This document shows positions 52,501 to 62,455 of a stretch of 64,000 bases of DNA, in pieces. The notes beneath the pieces were generated by a model. That model saw only the letters and a list, made by a program, of their open reading frames with translations, was not told where the DNA came from and did no database searches. This DNA is from Epichloe hybrida. Its lineage: Eukaryota; Ascomycota; Sordariomycetes; Hypocreales; Clavicipitaceae. The position numbers and the translations under genes are program-made. The stretch lies in NCBI GenBank assembly GCA_019022495.1, contig JAFEKR010000026.1, positions 372,001-436,000 of the forward strand. The letters are read 5' to 3'. The stretch's first letter is position 1. Each line of letters opens with the position of its first letter.

Positions 52501-53491
52501 CGGCTCCAAGCCGCGGCTCCGGACTCGAGATGATGTTGGCGCCTTGATAGACGGTGGGTGGTCCAGAAGGAGCTTGATCGGGAGTTTCGGTCGGTGTCCA
52601 CGGCCGTTGAGGAGGACGCTGGTTTCCATATTGTGCCAGTCTCTGCGCGGCAGCGGCGCTCTGTGCTTGGTGAGCCTGCAAGCTGGTGAGAGTCGCGGTC
52701 CCCGAGATACCAGAGGCGGCATATCGGGCTTCGATGCCCCCGCCGCCGGGAACATTCCCGGGCTCGTCGATGGGCGTCTCGGGAGGTGGAGGAGAACCAC
52801 GACTCGCTCGCGTGGTGGAATTCGAGGCGGTGGATGCGAGACGATTCACTCCCTGCTGGTCGCCAACGGTGGAGTGCTCGCGGTTTGGAGGCCGTAACGA
52901 AGACGACGAGGCCTTGGTGGATGGAGGAGCGGCCGAGGCACCACCGGGGGGCGGATAGTATGTCTTTTGAGAGCTTGGATAGCTTGTGGCAGTGGCAGGA
53001 ACAGCTGGACGGTTTTGTTCTTTCAAAGCCCGGGCAAAAAGGCCCTGGTCAGCGTCGGGACTCGACGGCGAGTGAATGACCTTGGGTGAGGCACCTCTCC
53101 TCTCAGCCAAGCCAAGCCGCTTCCCAACGAGCCCCGTGTCCAGACGAGGCGTTGTGTCGTTGTACGCTGACCCGTATGGCTTCGGCGGAGCTGGTCCGTG
53201 GTCGTGGTCGTGGTCATGGTCGTGGTGTTGGTCGTGGTGTTGGTCGTGGTGTTGGTCGTGGTGTTGGTCGTCGTCGTCTGGGAAGGGCAGCGGTGCCGCA
53301 GAGCTCGACGCACCAGGCGGAAGAGGAAACGAGGGCCTGTTGGCGGGAGAGGCAGAGCTCCGGCCAGCAGGCTCGGGGCTTTTTGGCTTGAAGATGCGCA
53401 GTGGTTCGACGGTTGGGCTGTCACCACAGTCCTCTGGAGCCGGCTTGCTCAGGAACATCTCCTGGTCGGGTATCCCGCGACTTCTCTCCAT
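49590..53491 (-). CDS. WW-domain protein with C-terminal PhoD-like metallophosphatase domain
   Basis: Exons in transcription order 53491-50952, 50857-50169 and 50074-49590 join in frame to 1,237 residues. The N-terminal 500 residues are low-complexity (Pro/Ser/Gln). They include a His/Asp-rich tract at about residues 72-99. A WW domain follows at about 502-535 (LPEGWIAHLDQNSGQYYYIHLASQATQWDFPKGP), which would bind Pro-rich ligands. The C-terminal half is a PhoD-type metallophosphatase with HVQLGLGDQIYGDRLWKE and NDHDIFDGYGSYPDYMQ metal-site motifs; the latter spans the first splice junction. There is no obvious secretion signal, unlike bacterial PhoD, so an intracellular phosphoesterase is inferred. 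ATG 53491 (MERSRGIPDQ) was chosen because the in-frame extension upstream is only a translated (GGCACAGC)n repeat. Confidence 0.85.
50139..50161 (-). repeat. (GA)n microsatellite next to a splice donor
   Basis: About 23 bases of alternating G/A (CT on the transcribed sense) begin a few bases inside the second intron of the WW-PhoD gene, immediately after the GTAAGTG donor. Confidence 0.8.
53194..53277 (-). repeat. Coding minisatellite encoding His/Asp/Gln repeats
   Basis: A 12-base unit (GTTGGTCGTGGT on the + strand) repeats about four times and grades into GTCGTG hexamers. On the coding strand it gives HHDQ units followed by HD units, ending in HG. It lies within the disordered N-terminus of the WW-PhoD protein. 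Confidence 0.85.
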
Positions 53492-54786
53492 CTCGCACAA
53501 CGGCACAGCGGCACAGCGGCACAGCAGCACAGCGGCACAGCGGGCGTGGCGGATGATGGCCTCGAACAAGCTGCCCCCTCCTCTGTTTCTCGCCGACGAG
53601 CTCGCGCCCGCACACCGTATATCAATCACTCTTTGCGGAAGGGAATCGACTGGCTCTTTCTTCTTTCTTCTTTCTCCTTTCTACTTTCTCCTTTTTCAGA
53701 CGGCCGCTCGAGTGGCGTGGGTGGCGTGAGTGGCGTGAGTGCGGCCTCAGCCAAGAATGGCACGATGCGTGCGAGAGAGCTCGGTGTCGGTGGAAGTGCT
53801 CGCCCAGCCTGCCCAGCTAATATCGGAGGGGAAGGGGCGGGACGGGGCGGGGCTCGAGAAGTTTGGCTGCTTCTCTAACAACGGGAAACGGGGACGGGTC
53901 GCAGAATAAGCCGCCCAACAATTATGGCAAAATCAGGGAGGGGGAGCAAGATGCAAATGGAAACAAACAATGGTGGCTCTCGTGACCAAAAGAAGAGTTG
54001 CTTAATTGTTATTATTACACAAGGAGAAGAACAGAACAGAACAGGCTGGCACTGCTGGTGAACTTGGGGCGGCAACGGGTTTCTTGGGTTTCTTACGTAC
54101 ACACACTGTATTATTAGTGCAACCCGGCCGGGCGCCTCGTTGCAGCTTCTAAGTGGCCAGCACCCGTTACCGTTGGCGACGTCTCTCCTGCCTCGCCTGC
54201 GTGCCATGGCGCCATGGTCCATGATTGGCCGTCTAGCTTTATTGCCCAGCTTTATTGCCCACCAGCTGAAGTGACGAGGCGACATGGTGTGCATGGACGT
54301 TGGCCAGAGAGAGCCGTTGTCGAAGCGCTGGCATTATTAATATTACATATGTAGGACATCGAGGGCATTGCTCAAGTGCCGAGTCGCAACATGTCGTCAT
54401 GAATTTCCCGCTGACTTGACATGTGAACTACATATGTACGTACGGATTACTATTACTCCGTCCGTCCCTTCATCAACAGATATCACACGCACATAACGCA
54501 CATGCAATTGATTTGACCAATGCCGATGCACCAACGGACCACGACTCTGCTTGCGCGACCACCTCGTGTCCGTTATTTATTGCGCCCCAACAATTCTCTG
54601 CCCATCTAGGCACCCTTGCGTGCCAAACTCTTCTGATCTTTTTCCCACAATGCTTTTGGTGTATCGTGTGTCATGTCCAAGAAAAATTCAACCCCCCCCC
54701 CCCCAATACTATTGTATTCATGACAAAGAATTGCGCATCGTCTCTTCTCCGTCTTCTCTGCATACCAAACGAAAGTCTGTCTCCCT
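53492..54786. other. Intergenic region upstream of the WW-PhoD gene
   Basis: 1.3 kb containing the WW-PhoD promoter and the 3' end of ERJ5. It has the GGCACAGC repeat, a CT-rich block (53657-53697), a GTGGCGTGA triplet repeat (53711-53739), TACATATGTA-type palindromes (54344-54353, 54429-54442) and a 13-base C-tract near 54692. No gene is seen. Confidence 0.5.
53499..53543. repeat. GGCACAGC tandem repeat in 5' leader of WW-PhoD gene
   Basis: About five imperfect 8-9 base GCGGCACA/GCAGCACA units lie 8-52 bases upstream of the chosen start codon. They create the spurious in-frame peptide extension CAAVLLCRCAAVPLC. Confidence 0.75.
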
Positions 54787-56169
54787 TTACCTCTTCTTGT
54801 TCTTGCGCTTGCTCGACTTGCCGCTCTTTTCCATGCCAGAGGACTTTGCCTTACCGAGAGAGTCGGTGCTCTTGTCCAGGAGCTCAAAGTCAGAATCGCT
54901 GGGTGTTCTTTGGGCCGCATCCGTCTCTTCCTCTACTTCAGACACGTCAGATTCAACTTCAGCGTCCTTTTTGGCAATAAAACGGCCAAGGGTCAGGTTA
55001 AAGACGTAGAGGGGCAGTCGGACGACGGCAGTATCGCTGAACGTAGGCTGCGCCAACTCGTTTGGCTATTGCCGTGTTAGAACGTGTTAGAATGCGTGAC
55101 TATCAAAGTGATGATGTGGCAAACTTGGCGCGGATTGAATGCTTACATCGAGAAGATATTCATTCACAACGCCGTCCTCGTCCTCCCCTTCCAAGTAGAC
55201 ATCGCCGAGAGAATCGACAACGAGAATCTTTCCATTCTCGGCCACAACCCTCCGGCGAACACCAGTAGGACCGGCCGAGGCATCGCGAGAAGCAGCAGGG
55301 GTCTTCTTGTTCGCCTTCTTGGACCGTCCTCGGCCAGTATCCTTCTTGATTTCCTTTTGCTGCATGCGGCGCTCCCTGCGGTTCTGAGGAACTGCTGCAG
55401 GAGCATCCTCTTCCTCATCGGGAGGTGTCGCAGGAGCAGATGACTGCGGCTCGATGTTTGGAATGCCGAGGTTGCCACCCCATGCAGTATCCCTGGCGAA
55501 CTTGACGTAGCGCTCGACAAACTCCCGCTGTCGTTTCCAGCTCATGTAGAGAATGAGATAATGGATAGCGCCGCCGCCGACGATGAACAAGCCAACCATG
55601 ACTGTTCCCAGGCCAGGACGGTATCTGCTGTAGTAGTAGTCGGTGCCCTTCCACAAAGGAAATCCATTGGCAAGGAAGTGGTCGTAACGATCTCGGCCAG
55701 GTCCTTTCAGGATGTTGGCAATCAGCATAAGACGAGTCTGGCGCTCAGAAGCTTGCTTGACGGCAGTCTTGACCTCTGACGAGGTTGGCTGCTTCATGGT
55801 GCCGTCGCCCTTGCCGCCAGCCTGCTTGATGCGCTCCGATCGCAACCGTTGTTTGACCTTGTCGGGATGTAGTGCAACAGTCTTCTTGCGGTACGCCTTC
55901 TGGATGTCTTCGAAAGAGGCGACGGGGGAGACACCAAGAATGTCGTAGAATGTAGCGGCAGCATCAGCCTCGTGAGCAGATATTTCATCTCGAATTCGAA
56001 AGATCTCACGGTCTGAGAGCCCAAGTCAGCAATTCGTAGTTGCGCGATAGGAGCGAGAACCTCGTTGCCAAATCAAACAGAGCATCGGCTTACCTTCTTT
56101 GCTCCATGCCGCCGTCAGAGGCGTCAGTAGGGACAGTAGTAGCCCAACGGAGAGACATGCGATCTTCAT
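54787..56169 (-). CDS. ERJ5: ER-resident J protein (ERJ5-type)
   Basis: Exons in transcription order 56169-56094, 56012-55147 and 55065-54787 join in frame to 406 residues. A signal peptide (MKIACLSVGLLLSLLTPLTAAWS) is followed by a J domain (EDREIFRIRDEI...DAATFYDILGVSP...VALHPDKVKQ) with the HPD triad at residues 74-76. One membrane span lies at about residues 161-182 (GTVMVGLFIVGGGAIHYLILYM). A basic, Lys/Arg-rich cytosolic tail with a C-terminal KRKNKKR follows. Yeast Erj5 is a type I ER membrane co-chaperone that stimulates Kar2/BiP; the layout here fits this, with the J domain in the lumen. The first intron splits a Glu-Asp junction (KE-DRE), which gives the canonical WSKEDREIF block. 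Confidence 0.93.
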
Positions 56170-56352
56170 AGCGACGAAGAGTGGCGCGTACCTTGGGCAC
56201 GTATCGCACAGGAGGATCGAAGTGTGTTGGATGCACAAATCGACGTGCTTTTGATGGAAGGGGAAAAAGAATGGGAATCAATGTCTGGCTGTGGTACGTG
56301 GTACGAGTAAGGCCAGGTGGCTCATCAGGAAGCAGGAGCAGGCGACTTTCAG

Positions 56353-56386
56353 GGTCTGGTCTGGTCTGGTCTGGTCTGGTCTGGTC
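56353..56386 (+). repeat. (GGTCT)n pentanucleotide microsatellite
   Basis: Nearly seven exact GGTCT/TCTGG units, about 190 bases upstream of the ERJ5 start codon. Confidence 0.85.
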
Positions 56387-56610
56387 GCTTTATTACCGAC
56401 CTCACGAGTGCCAGGCCAGCTGGACTCCGGCCATGGCTAGCGCCGTCTTAGCGTCTGGCCTGCGGCAGCGCGCGCGGCAGGGCACATGAAGGGCACCGAA
56501 TTGATCTTATCTCTGTCAGGCTATTTCGCCGAGGATCAGGGAGCAAACTGCGACGACGGCATTTCCACACACGGCCGGGGAATCTCACACATGATGAGCA
56601 ATCGTGTCAC

Positions 56611-56659
56611 AAAAAAAAAAACAAAGAAAAAACCAAAGAAAAAACCAAAGAAAAAACCC
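56611..56659 (-). repeat. A-rich 12-base repeat (AAACCAAAGAAA) beyond G-patch stop
   Basis: Three tandem units next to the stop codon of the G-patch gene. On the gene's sense strand they read as T-rich sequence and may lie in its 3' UTR. Confidence 0.65.
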
Positions 56660-56660
56660 T

Positions 56661-57638
56661 TCAATCGTGATCCTCCTCGGCTGCTCCCGGACACCCCTCC
56701 AGTCCCTCGCTCTCGTACTGCATCTTACACCAAAAGCAGTACCAATGCCTCTCCCGCAAGTATCCCACCAGCTTTTCCAGCCGCTCCACCGGCCGCAAGG
56801 CATTGAATGCATCCAGTTCCTCGTCCTCTTCATCCAGATCCTGCGCAGTAACGTACGTCGTCTTCTTCTTGCCCAGCGCCCTCTTGTCATCCTCGTCCTC
56901 GTCCTCGTCATCGTACGTAGGCAGCCGTGAGAGCGACTGCTCCAAGTCATACCGCATCCGTCTATCGCGCTCTTTCTCTTCCCTATATCGTATCAACCCG
57001 CGATAGAGAACGGGGATTGATCTCAGTAGCCGCGACGAGGGATTTCCCGGCTGCTGCTTAGCTGATGCCTCTGCATCTTTCTGCGGCTCGGACTCCTCAT
57101 CCATTCGCTCAGCAACTCGCTGTGCAGCTTGGAACTGTTTCTCCAGTCTCTCGTCCTCTCTCTCCTTCCGTACCCGATCCCGGTACTCATCCGGGTCAAC
57201 CTTGACAGTCTTGATGTCTCGTTTCTCCATGGCGTCTTGTAGCTTCCTCTTCTTCTCGCTCTCCATGCCGATTCCACCGCGGTCCTCCTTCAAGCTGACC
57301 TTGATCGGTTCTGTGATCTGGGCAGTATCCCCGTCATCAGTCGGCTTACCCAGCCCTCCTCCTGTAAACCCCATTTTTGCCATCATCGCGAAACCTTTGC
57401 TTTTTTTGACCGTTGGCGCATCGAGCATGGATGTTGAGAGAGCCTTTTCCCTTGCTGCGGCCTCCTCCTCGGCGAGCTGCGCTTTTGATTTGACTGCACC
57501 CCTGGCGAGAGCTTCCTTCTTCAAACGCTGGGTCCTTTGTAAAGAAGTTTCTTTCACCGGGATTGTCTCCTCAAATGTCATATTCATGTAGTCATCTTCA
57601 TCATCGCTGGGTGCAGCAGCATTCTGTGAGGGGACCAT
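56661..57638 (-). CDS. G-patch protein with DUF4187-type C-terminus (GPATCH11/CCDC75-like)
   Basis: An uninterrupted frame from ATG 57638 (MVPSQNAAAPSDDEDDYMNMTFEE) gives 325 residues. The G-patch is at about residues 80-125 (KSKGFAMMAKMGFTGGGLGK...TEPIKVSLKEDRGGIGM). Such glycine-rich modules recruit and stimulate DEAH-box RNA helicases, so an RNA-processing role is likely. A highly charged helical middle follows, then RLEKLVGYLRERHWYCFWCKMQYESEGLEGCPG, the cysteine-bearing tail typical of the family and a probable Zn site. The start is uncertain. The frame is open to about 57673 (DQSHESAEDSGA), where TTGATAG could be a 3' splice site of a short first exon that I could not locate. Confidence 0.88.
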   Translation of the reverse strand: MVPSQNAAAPSDDEDDYMNMTFEETIPVKETSLQRTQRLKKEALARGAVKSKAQLAEEEAAAREKALSTSMLDAPTVKKSKGFAMMAKMGFTGGGLGKPTDDGDTAQITEPIKVSLKEDRGGIGMESEKKRKLQDAMEKRDIKTVKVDPDEYRDRVRKEREDERLEKQFQAAQRVAERMDEESEPQKDAEASAKQQPGNPSSRLLRSIPVLYRGLIRYREEKERDRRMRYDLEQSLSRLPTYDDEDEDEDDKRALGKKKTTYVTAQDLDEEDEELDAFNALRPVERLEKLVGYLRERHWYCFWCKMQYESEGLEGCPGAAEEDHD

Positions 57639-58217
57639 TGCGCCACTGTCTTCAGCGGACTCGTGCGATTGATCTATCAAGGGTCAAATCCGATCGATTA
57701 AGAAGGAACATGAATGTATGGCACAAGTGAAAGCATCGGCAGCGATTATGTGATTGCGGCAGCGATTGACATTGAGAAAGAGGTCGTGCCAACTTTGGAG
57801 CATGAATGAATGTTTCAACGACGATGGATTTAAAAGTGTGAGCCACAACAAGACGCTGGTGGCCCTCTCTGTACCAGGGCCGCCTACAGGGTGTTCCACT
57901 TTCTTCTCCTCAACTCCGACAATGCATTTTATCTTGGAATCAACGTAAGCTCTCTTCTTTTGCCAGTTTAGATAGATACTCCTCTTTTACGCCAAAGGTG
58001 TCAAAGAGCTCTTTAGATTCCAGAATAGGACGACTCCTTTTTTGTTACCAGTCACACATAGTCGACGGCGAATGACGAAGCCTTGCAGACTATTCATTAG
58101 TCACCACAAACCATCATTGACAATTCACAGTCTGATCGGCTTGAACTCCTTTTTTGGTTGGAAGGAACATTTTTTTTTTGGTTGGAACACGGATGGAAAT
58201 TAAATGAAATACCCCTG
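57639..58217. other. Intergenic region upstream of the G-patch gene
   Basis: 579 bases in tandem orientation with the NOP14 3' end. It may contain an unlocated short first exon of the G-patch gene. T-tracts (58165-58182) lie close after the NOP14 stop. Nothing else can be supported. Confidence 0.45.
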
Positions 58218-61031
58218 CTACTTGTCGTTTGCCCGTTTCCTCGCTTTCCTCTCCCGCTCGTATGCATTTGACTCCCGTCCTTCCTCGCTTTGAATTTCGG
58301 CCACCAACCTCTTGAACTTCTTCTCGTAAGCCTCGTCTTTGGCCTTCTTGACACGCAAGTTCTCTCTGGCCATGAAATTGGCGTCCTTCCTGAGCTCCCG
58401 CATGGCGCCCTTGCGTTCTTTTTTGTGCTCGGCCTTGAGTTTGGCCAGTTCAGCTCGTTCACGGTCGGGGTCGTAGTGTTTGTCGGGATCAAACGTCTCC
58501 TCAAACTTGGGAATATACGTTTTGATGGCGAGTGGACGATGATGATGAAGTTCCAACGGCCGGCGAGATATCTGTGCCAAGCTTGCCATGCGCTGTAATT
58601 TGGCAGTGAGTTTCTCCGTCTTTTCAATCACCTGTGTGGGGAGATGTAATCGATTCGACTTGCTCGTGAGATGTTTCAGAACGTTTGTCCCTTGACCAAA
58701 CGTCTCCAAAAATGCGTCTTGGCCAGTCCATAGATCTGCAGCGGCATCTAAGACGTCCAATACAGTACTCATCGTTGAGACCTTGGCCGACGCTGACGCA
58801 TCCATCGCGGTGCAATCGGAGAAAGTCAACTTTCTGACTGTACCGGCAGTTGCTCTTTGTGCCCTAACAGCCGGTGGAGGCTTATGACACGGAAAAGTGC
58901 CTAACTTCTCGTTCGACGCAACGGGAGACAAAGCACACAACGTGTTCAAACAAAAGTTTGGCACTTCTGGAACGAACCTCTTTGAAAGCTGCTGGTATTG
59001 CAACGACAAGATGGCAAGGTAGGCACCAGTGGAGTAGTCAGCCAGCTTTTGCGGGACCTTTTGACCCAAAAACCTGGCCACCGTGAGCATTGCTGGTGTG
59101 ACAACCTGGTGGAAGTGATCAGAAGTGGGAAAAGTCGTGCTGATGGCTGTCAATAAGACGAGATCGGATGGCTGTAGCGCAAGTGGACGGCTATGGCTAA
59201 TTTCTTCGACATGTTGTCGGAATCTTTTGCCGATTTCGGAAGGAAACATTTTGGAGAGCGAATGGATGTGACGAATCAGACTCTCCAACACGGAGAAAGA
59301 TGGCGATGACTCTACATCCCAAGGTAAACATATGAAGTCAACCAAGGCCGCAGCAAAGTTGGCGAGTCTTTCTTTGTTCTTGCTGTCGAGCTTGGGATGA
59401 TGTAGCGCTCGAATTCGTTGAACGATGATGGGCAAGTTCTTGTGAGGAAATGCGCTGATGGCAGACTGAAACTCCTCGCATGTTTGCGGACAAGGGAATG
59501 TATAGGGCAAGCCGTGCTCGTCTGACTTCTGTGGCGCATCGGCGTTTGCTGCCGAGTCGGTAACCCGAAAGACCGGATTTCTGGCCTCCTCCTCGTTCAG
59601 CAAGCCTTGGGTGAATTCATCTTCCTCTTCGCCGGCATCAAACTGAGAATCGTCGCCATCGTCATCCCCAGATTCATTATCGCTGTCGACAAGCTCCAGG
59701 TCCGAGCCACTAGCGACAAGGTCATCGTCAATTATAAAGTCATCTTCGTCATCGAATCCCAGCTCTGTAGCAGTTGGCCGAGTTTTGATGCCACGACCCA
59801 GACCAAAAACATCGTCCTCGTCCTCGTCCTCCTCCACGGCGATTATGTTCGCCTCTCCTGAAACCTTTTTCTTGCCCTCGTCCTCGTCACTATCCCCTTC
59901 ACTATCCGTCACCTGTTCTCCCATCATACGCCTCTGGCGTTTATTTTCCAGCTCCTTCAACCGTTGGGATTCCTCTTCTGCCCTTTCTTCTTCCGTTTTA
60001 ATGCGTTCGGTTGGCTGAGCGCGTCTGTCCTGTGCCAGCTTCTTCACCTCAAGGTCAAAGTTTCGGTCAAAAGCGTCTCGATCAACTCCAGCGATCGCGG
60101 ATTTGGGAGCAGCATCGGCATCGCCTGGTCGCTTGATGCCCTGTTTAGAGGCGAGAAGCATCTGAATGCTGTGTAATTCTTTGTCCAACTCCTCTCGCAG
60201 ACCCTCATCAACAATTTTAGCCGCTTTTCGTTCATATTTGTGCATCTTTGATTTGTCAATAAGCTCTTCCAGGAACTCCTTCTTTGTCTTCTTCCTCTTT
60301 GGCTGGTCATTTTCTGAGTCTTCCTCATTACCAGTCTCTGCCAGAGACCGCAATCGCTTGAGTCTTTGCCGTTCTCTCACGGAACCGTCACTGCCGTAAT
60401 CGAGTTCTAGTTCTTCTTCTTGAAAGTCGTCGTTTTCAAACTCCAGTGTCTTGCCCATATGTGTCAGGCCTTCCGTCGGAACGTCATCTTCAAGATCGAA
60501 CAATGCGCTCTTCTTGTGGCTTCGTTGCTTTTCTCTCGCGAATCGTTCAAGCATCTTGTCTTCAGGAGCCATCGTGGGATCATTCTCGCCGAAACGTCTG
60601 TCGAGAATGCCTCCGACTTTGTTACGTCGCTGCATATCTACCAAAAGAGTTTCTCGCCTCTTTAATTGGAGATGATAGAGTTAGAAACAGTCTATTGCGA
60701 TAGATATGAAGGTTAATTAGGGAAATCTTACCCTTTCTTCACCCATGGCTTTTGCAACTCCAGGTCTCCCTCGAATTCCCCTAGCTGCATCTCCAGTAGC
60801 GACTCGATTAGATGTCACCTCGAATTTGGGACCTCGCGCAGCGTGCTTCAAATCAAAAGGATTGAATTGTTCACGAATGCTGCCTAAAATGACGCCTCGT
60901 TGTAGCCGCTTGTCGTTGCGGGCCTTGCCATCCTCAGCATTCTTGCGCCTTTGTTTCTTCGATTGCTGCGGTCCGGTAATACCTTGCTCCCTCAAAGAAG
61001 CCTTGAGGCGCTTGAGTTGCGATCCAGCCAT
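58218..61031 (-). CDS. NOP14: Nucleolar SSU-processome protein Nop14
   Basis: Exons in transcription order 61031-60732 and 60659-58218 join in frame to 913 residues. Nop14 works with Noc4, Emg1 and the U3 snoRNP in 40S subunit assembly. The N-terminus (MAGSQLKRLKASLREQG) and the block NPFDLKHAARGPKFEVTSNRVATG are family signatures. So is MGEERRRETLLVDMQRRNKVGGILDRRFGENDPTMAPEDKMLERFAREKQ, which spans the only intron. A long acidic middle (DSDNESGDDDGDD and similar) is followed by a helical C-terminal half. The protein ends in a basic tail (RELRKDANFMARENLRVKK...YEKKFKRLVAEIQSEEG...KARKRANDK) that suits nucleolar targeting. It is divergent from the membrane-protein gene across 364 bases. Confidence 0.95.
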
Positions 61032-61115
61032 GGTTAAAAAAGTCGATGGCCAACACCAAGATGTTTGCTGGTGATGGGCAGCAGGACATTGTAAATTTTT
61101 TTTGACGTTGCAAAT

Positions 61116-61125
61116 TTATCGATAA
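61116..61125. promoter_or_regulatory. Palindrome TTATCGATAA upstream of NOP14
   Basis: A perfect 10-base palindrome identical to the core of the element at 17219-17232 upstream of UTP10. It sits 85 bases from the NOP14 start codon, adjacent to an A/T tract, as in the UTP10 promoter. Confidence 0.55.
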
Positions 61126-61165
61126 GAAATATGGGGCGACTAATAGTAGGAACATAACTATATAT

Positions 61166-61185
61166 TACGGAGTAATCCGTACTCC
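61166..61185. repeat. TACGGAGTA-family palindrome
   Basis: TTACGGAGTA facing its own reverse complement gives an almost perfect 20-base palindrome. Related TACGGAGT/TACGGATTA copies occur only in intergenic DNA of this window (for example near 33551, 34138, 36665, 36826, 54447 and 63697). Confidence 0.6.
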
Positions 61186-61395
61186 ATACAAACGCAATAC
61201 ATACATGTACATGCCATTCCGACGGCTAGTCCCAATGAGGATGAAGGGTTTGGCGGTGGTCGGGGGCAGAATTAGACTGATGTCACGAAAGTTTACACAA
61301 GAACACAGGCATGGACGGAACAAGGCATTAATTCAACGACGGCGCATGAGCCAAACAATCATGGGTACGACCATCACCACGCACTAGCTTTCGTT

Positions 61396-62455
61396 ATGGG
61401 TTGGAAAGACGGTATTCTTTCGTTCGCCCGAGATGAGAGGGTGCTGCTCATCAGTCTTGGGTTTGTGACGTTCAGCATTGTCGGTACTATGACCACCGTA
61501 CTGGCACTTATCCGCGACGAACACGAGATTCCCCCGAAGGAGCCCAAAACGCAATACATCACACAAGAGACAGAAGACTCGCTTGAGCTGAGCACCCTAG
61601 AGAAGTTGTTGATGCACCCCAACTACTCTATTAGAGAGGTGGCCACCAAAATCCTTTGCGATCGAGCCATCAACGACAATGAAACATTGCTTCGCTTGCT
61701 TTACGGTGTCACCCGGCCAGACTATGACGAGCGTATGCAATGTCTTCGGGCACTGGCTTTACTGACAGGCCAGACAATGGGTAGGAACGCCCAATTCCAC
61801 CCCCCTGAATATGAAGCCTCACCTGCTGACTTTTGCAGGCCTCAATGGATTGTCGCAACTCAACAACGACAAGGCTTACTCAGCATTAGTGAGATCGCTT
61901 GAATTATCCCTCAAAGATACAGAACTCCCAGATTTGACTAATTATCACTGGGACGAGTATTATCTTCGGGATATGGCTGAAAGATTTTGCCTCATGTTTG
62001 TTCACGAGCTCATCAACAAATACGGAGCGAGTGCACTTGTCAAGGCCAAGTTTGTTGAGAGATGGTTAGCAAAGCAACGATGGGGGGACGCTCCAGAAGC
62101 TCGCCGCCACAACTTCAAATCATATATGGACCTCAGAAGCAACAGAATCGTGGACATTGTCGATAGGATCAAGCATTCCAAACGTGGATTACGTGCTTTG
62201 GAGAAAGCCGGATTGATTGATAAGAGCAACGCTAGGAGACGAATTAGGGAACTGCCTGATATTATCATGGAGCCCGAAGAGCAAATCACGGGAGACAACG
62301 ATTCGGGCGTTCAAACGAGGCGACCTATACGTGAACATTCGGTAGAGGAGCAGCGACTTCGACGTCAACACCGCGAAGCCATGGTCCTTAACGACGGCAC
62401 AAGACCCCTTGGAAGAGAGGACATCATCGAGAGGGAGCATGATTCACCAAGATAG
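61396..62455 (+). CDS. Conserved fungal single-span membrane protein, function unknown
   Basis: Exons 61396-61780 and 61839-62455 join in frame to 333 residues. One membrane segment lies at about residues 17-38 (LLISLGFVTFSIVGTMTTVLAL), close to the N-terminus, so the bulk of the protein faces one side as a soluble domain. The remainder is alpha-helical, ARM-like in its first half (STLEKLLMHPNYSIREVATKILCDRAINDNETLLRLLYG). The tail is rich in Arg and Glu (RRRIRELPDIIMEPEEQ, EEQRLRRQHREAMVLNDGTRPL). The N-terminal anchor with adjacent charges could suit an organellar outer membrane; this is inference. I do not recognise a characterised family. Confidence 0.82.

Larger units (their letters stand above)
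56170..56660. other. Intergenic region upstream of ERJ5
   Basis: 491 bases holding the ERJ5 promoter and the 3' end of the G-patch gene. It has a (GGTCT)n pentamer repeat (56353-56386) and A-rich AAACCAAAGAAA repeats (56611-56659) directly after the G-patch stop codon. Confidence 0.55.
61032..61395. promoter_or_regulatory. Bidirectional promoter region, NOP14 / membrane protein
   Basis: 364 bases between divergent starts. It contains TTATCGATAA at 61116-61125 (85 bases before the NOP14 ATG), an AAATTTTTTTT tract at about 61093-61103 that resembles the yeast RRPE core, and a TACGGAGTAATCCGTACTCC palindrome at about 61166-61185. A TACATGTACAT follows at 61202-61212. Confidence 0.6.

Noticed and set aside
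53492..53629. N-terminal extension of the WW-PhoD protein (MIDIRCAG...)
   Set aside because: The extra residues include a translated GGCACAGC repeat (CAAVLLCRCAAV) and lack conserved features. The ATG at 53491 directly precedes plausible sequence.
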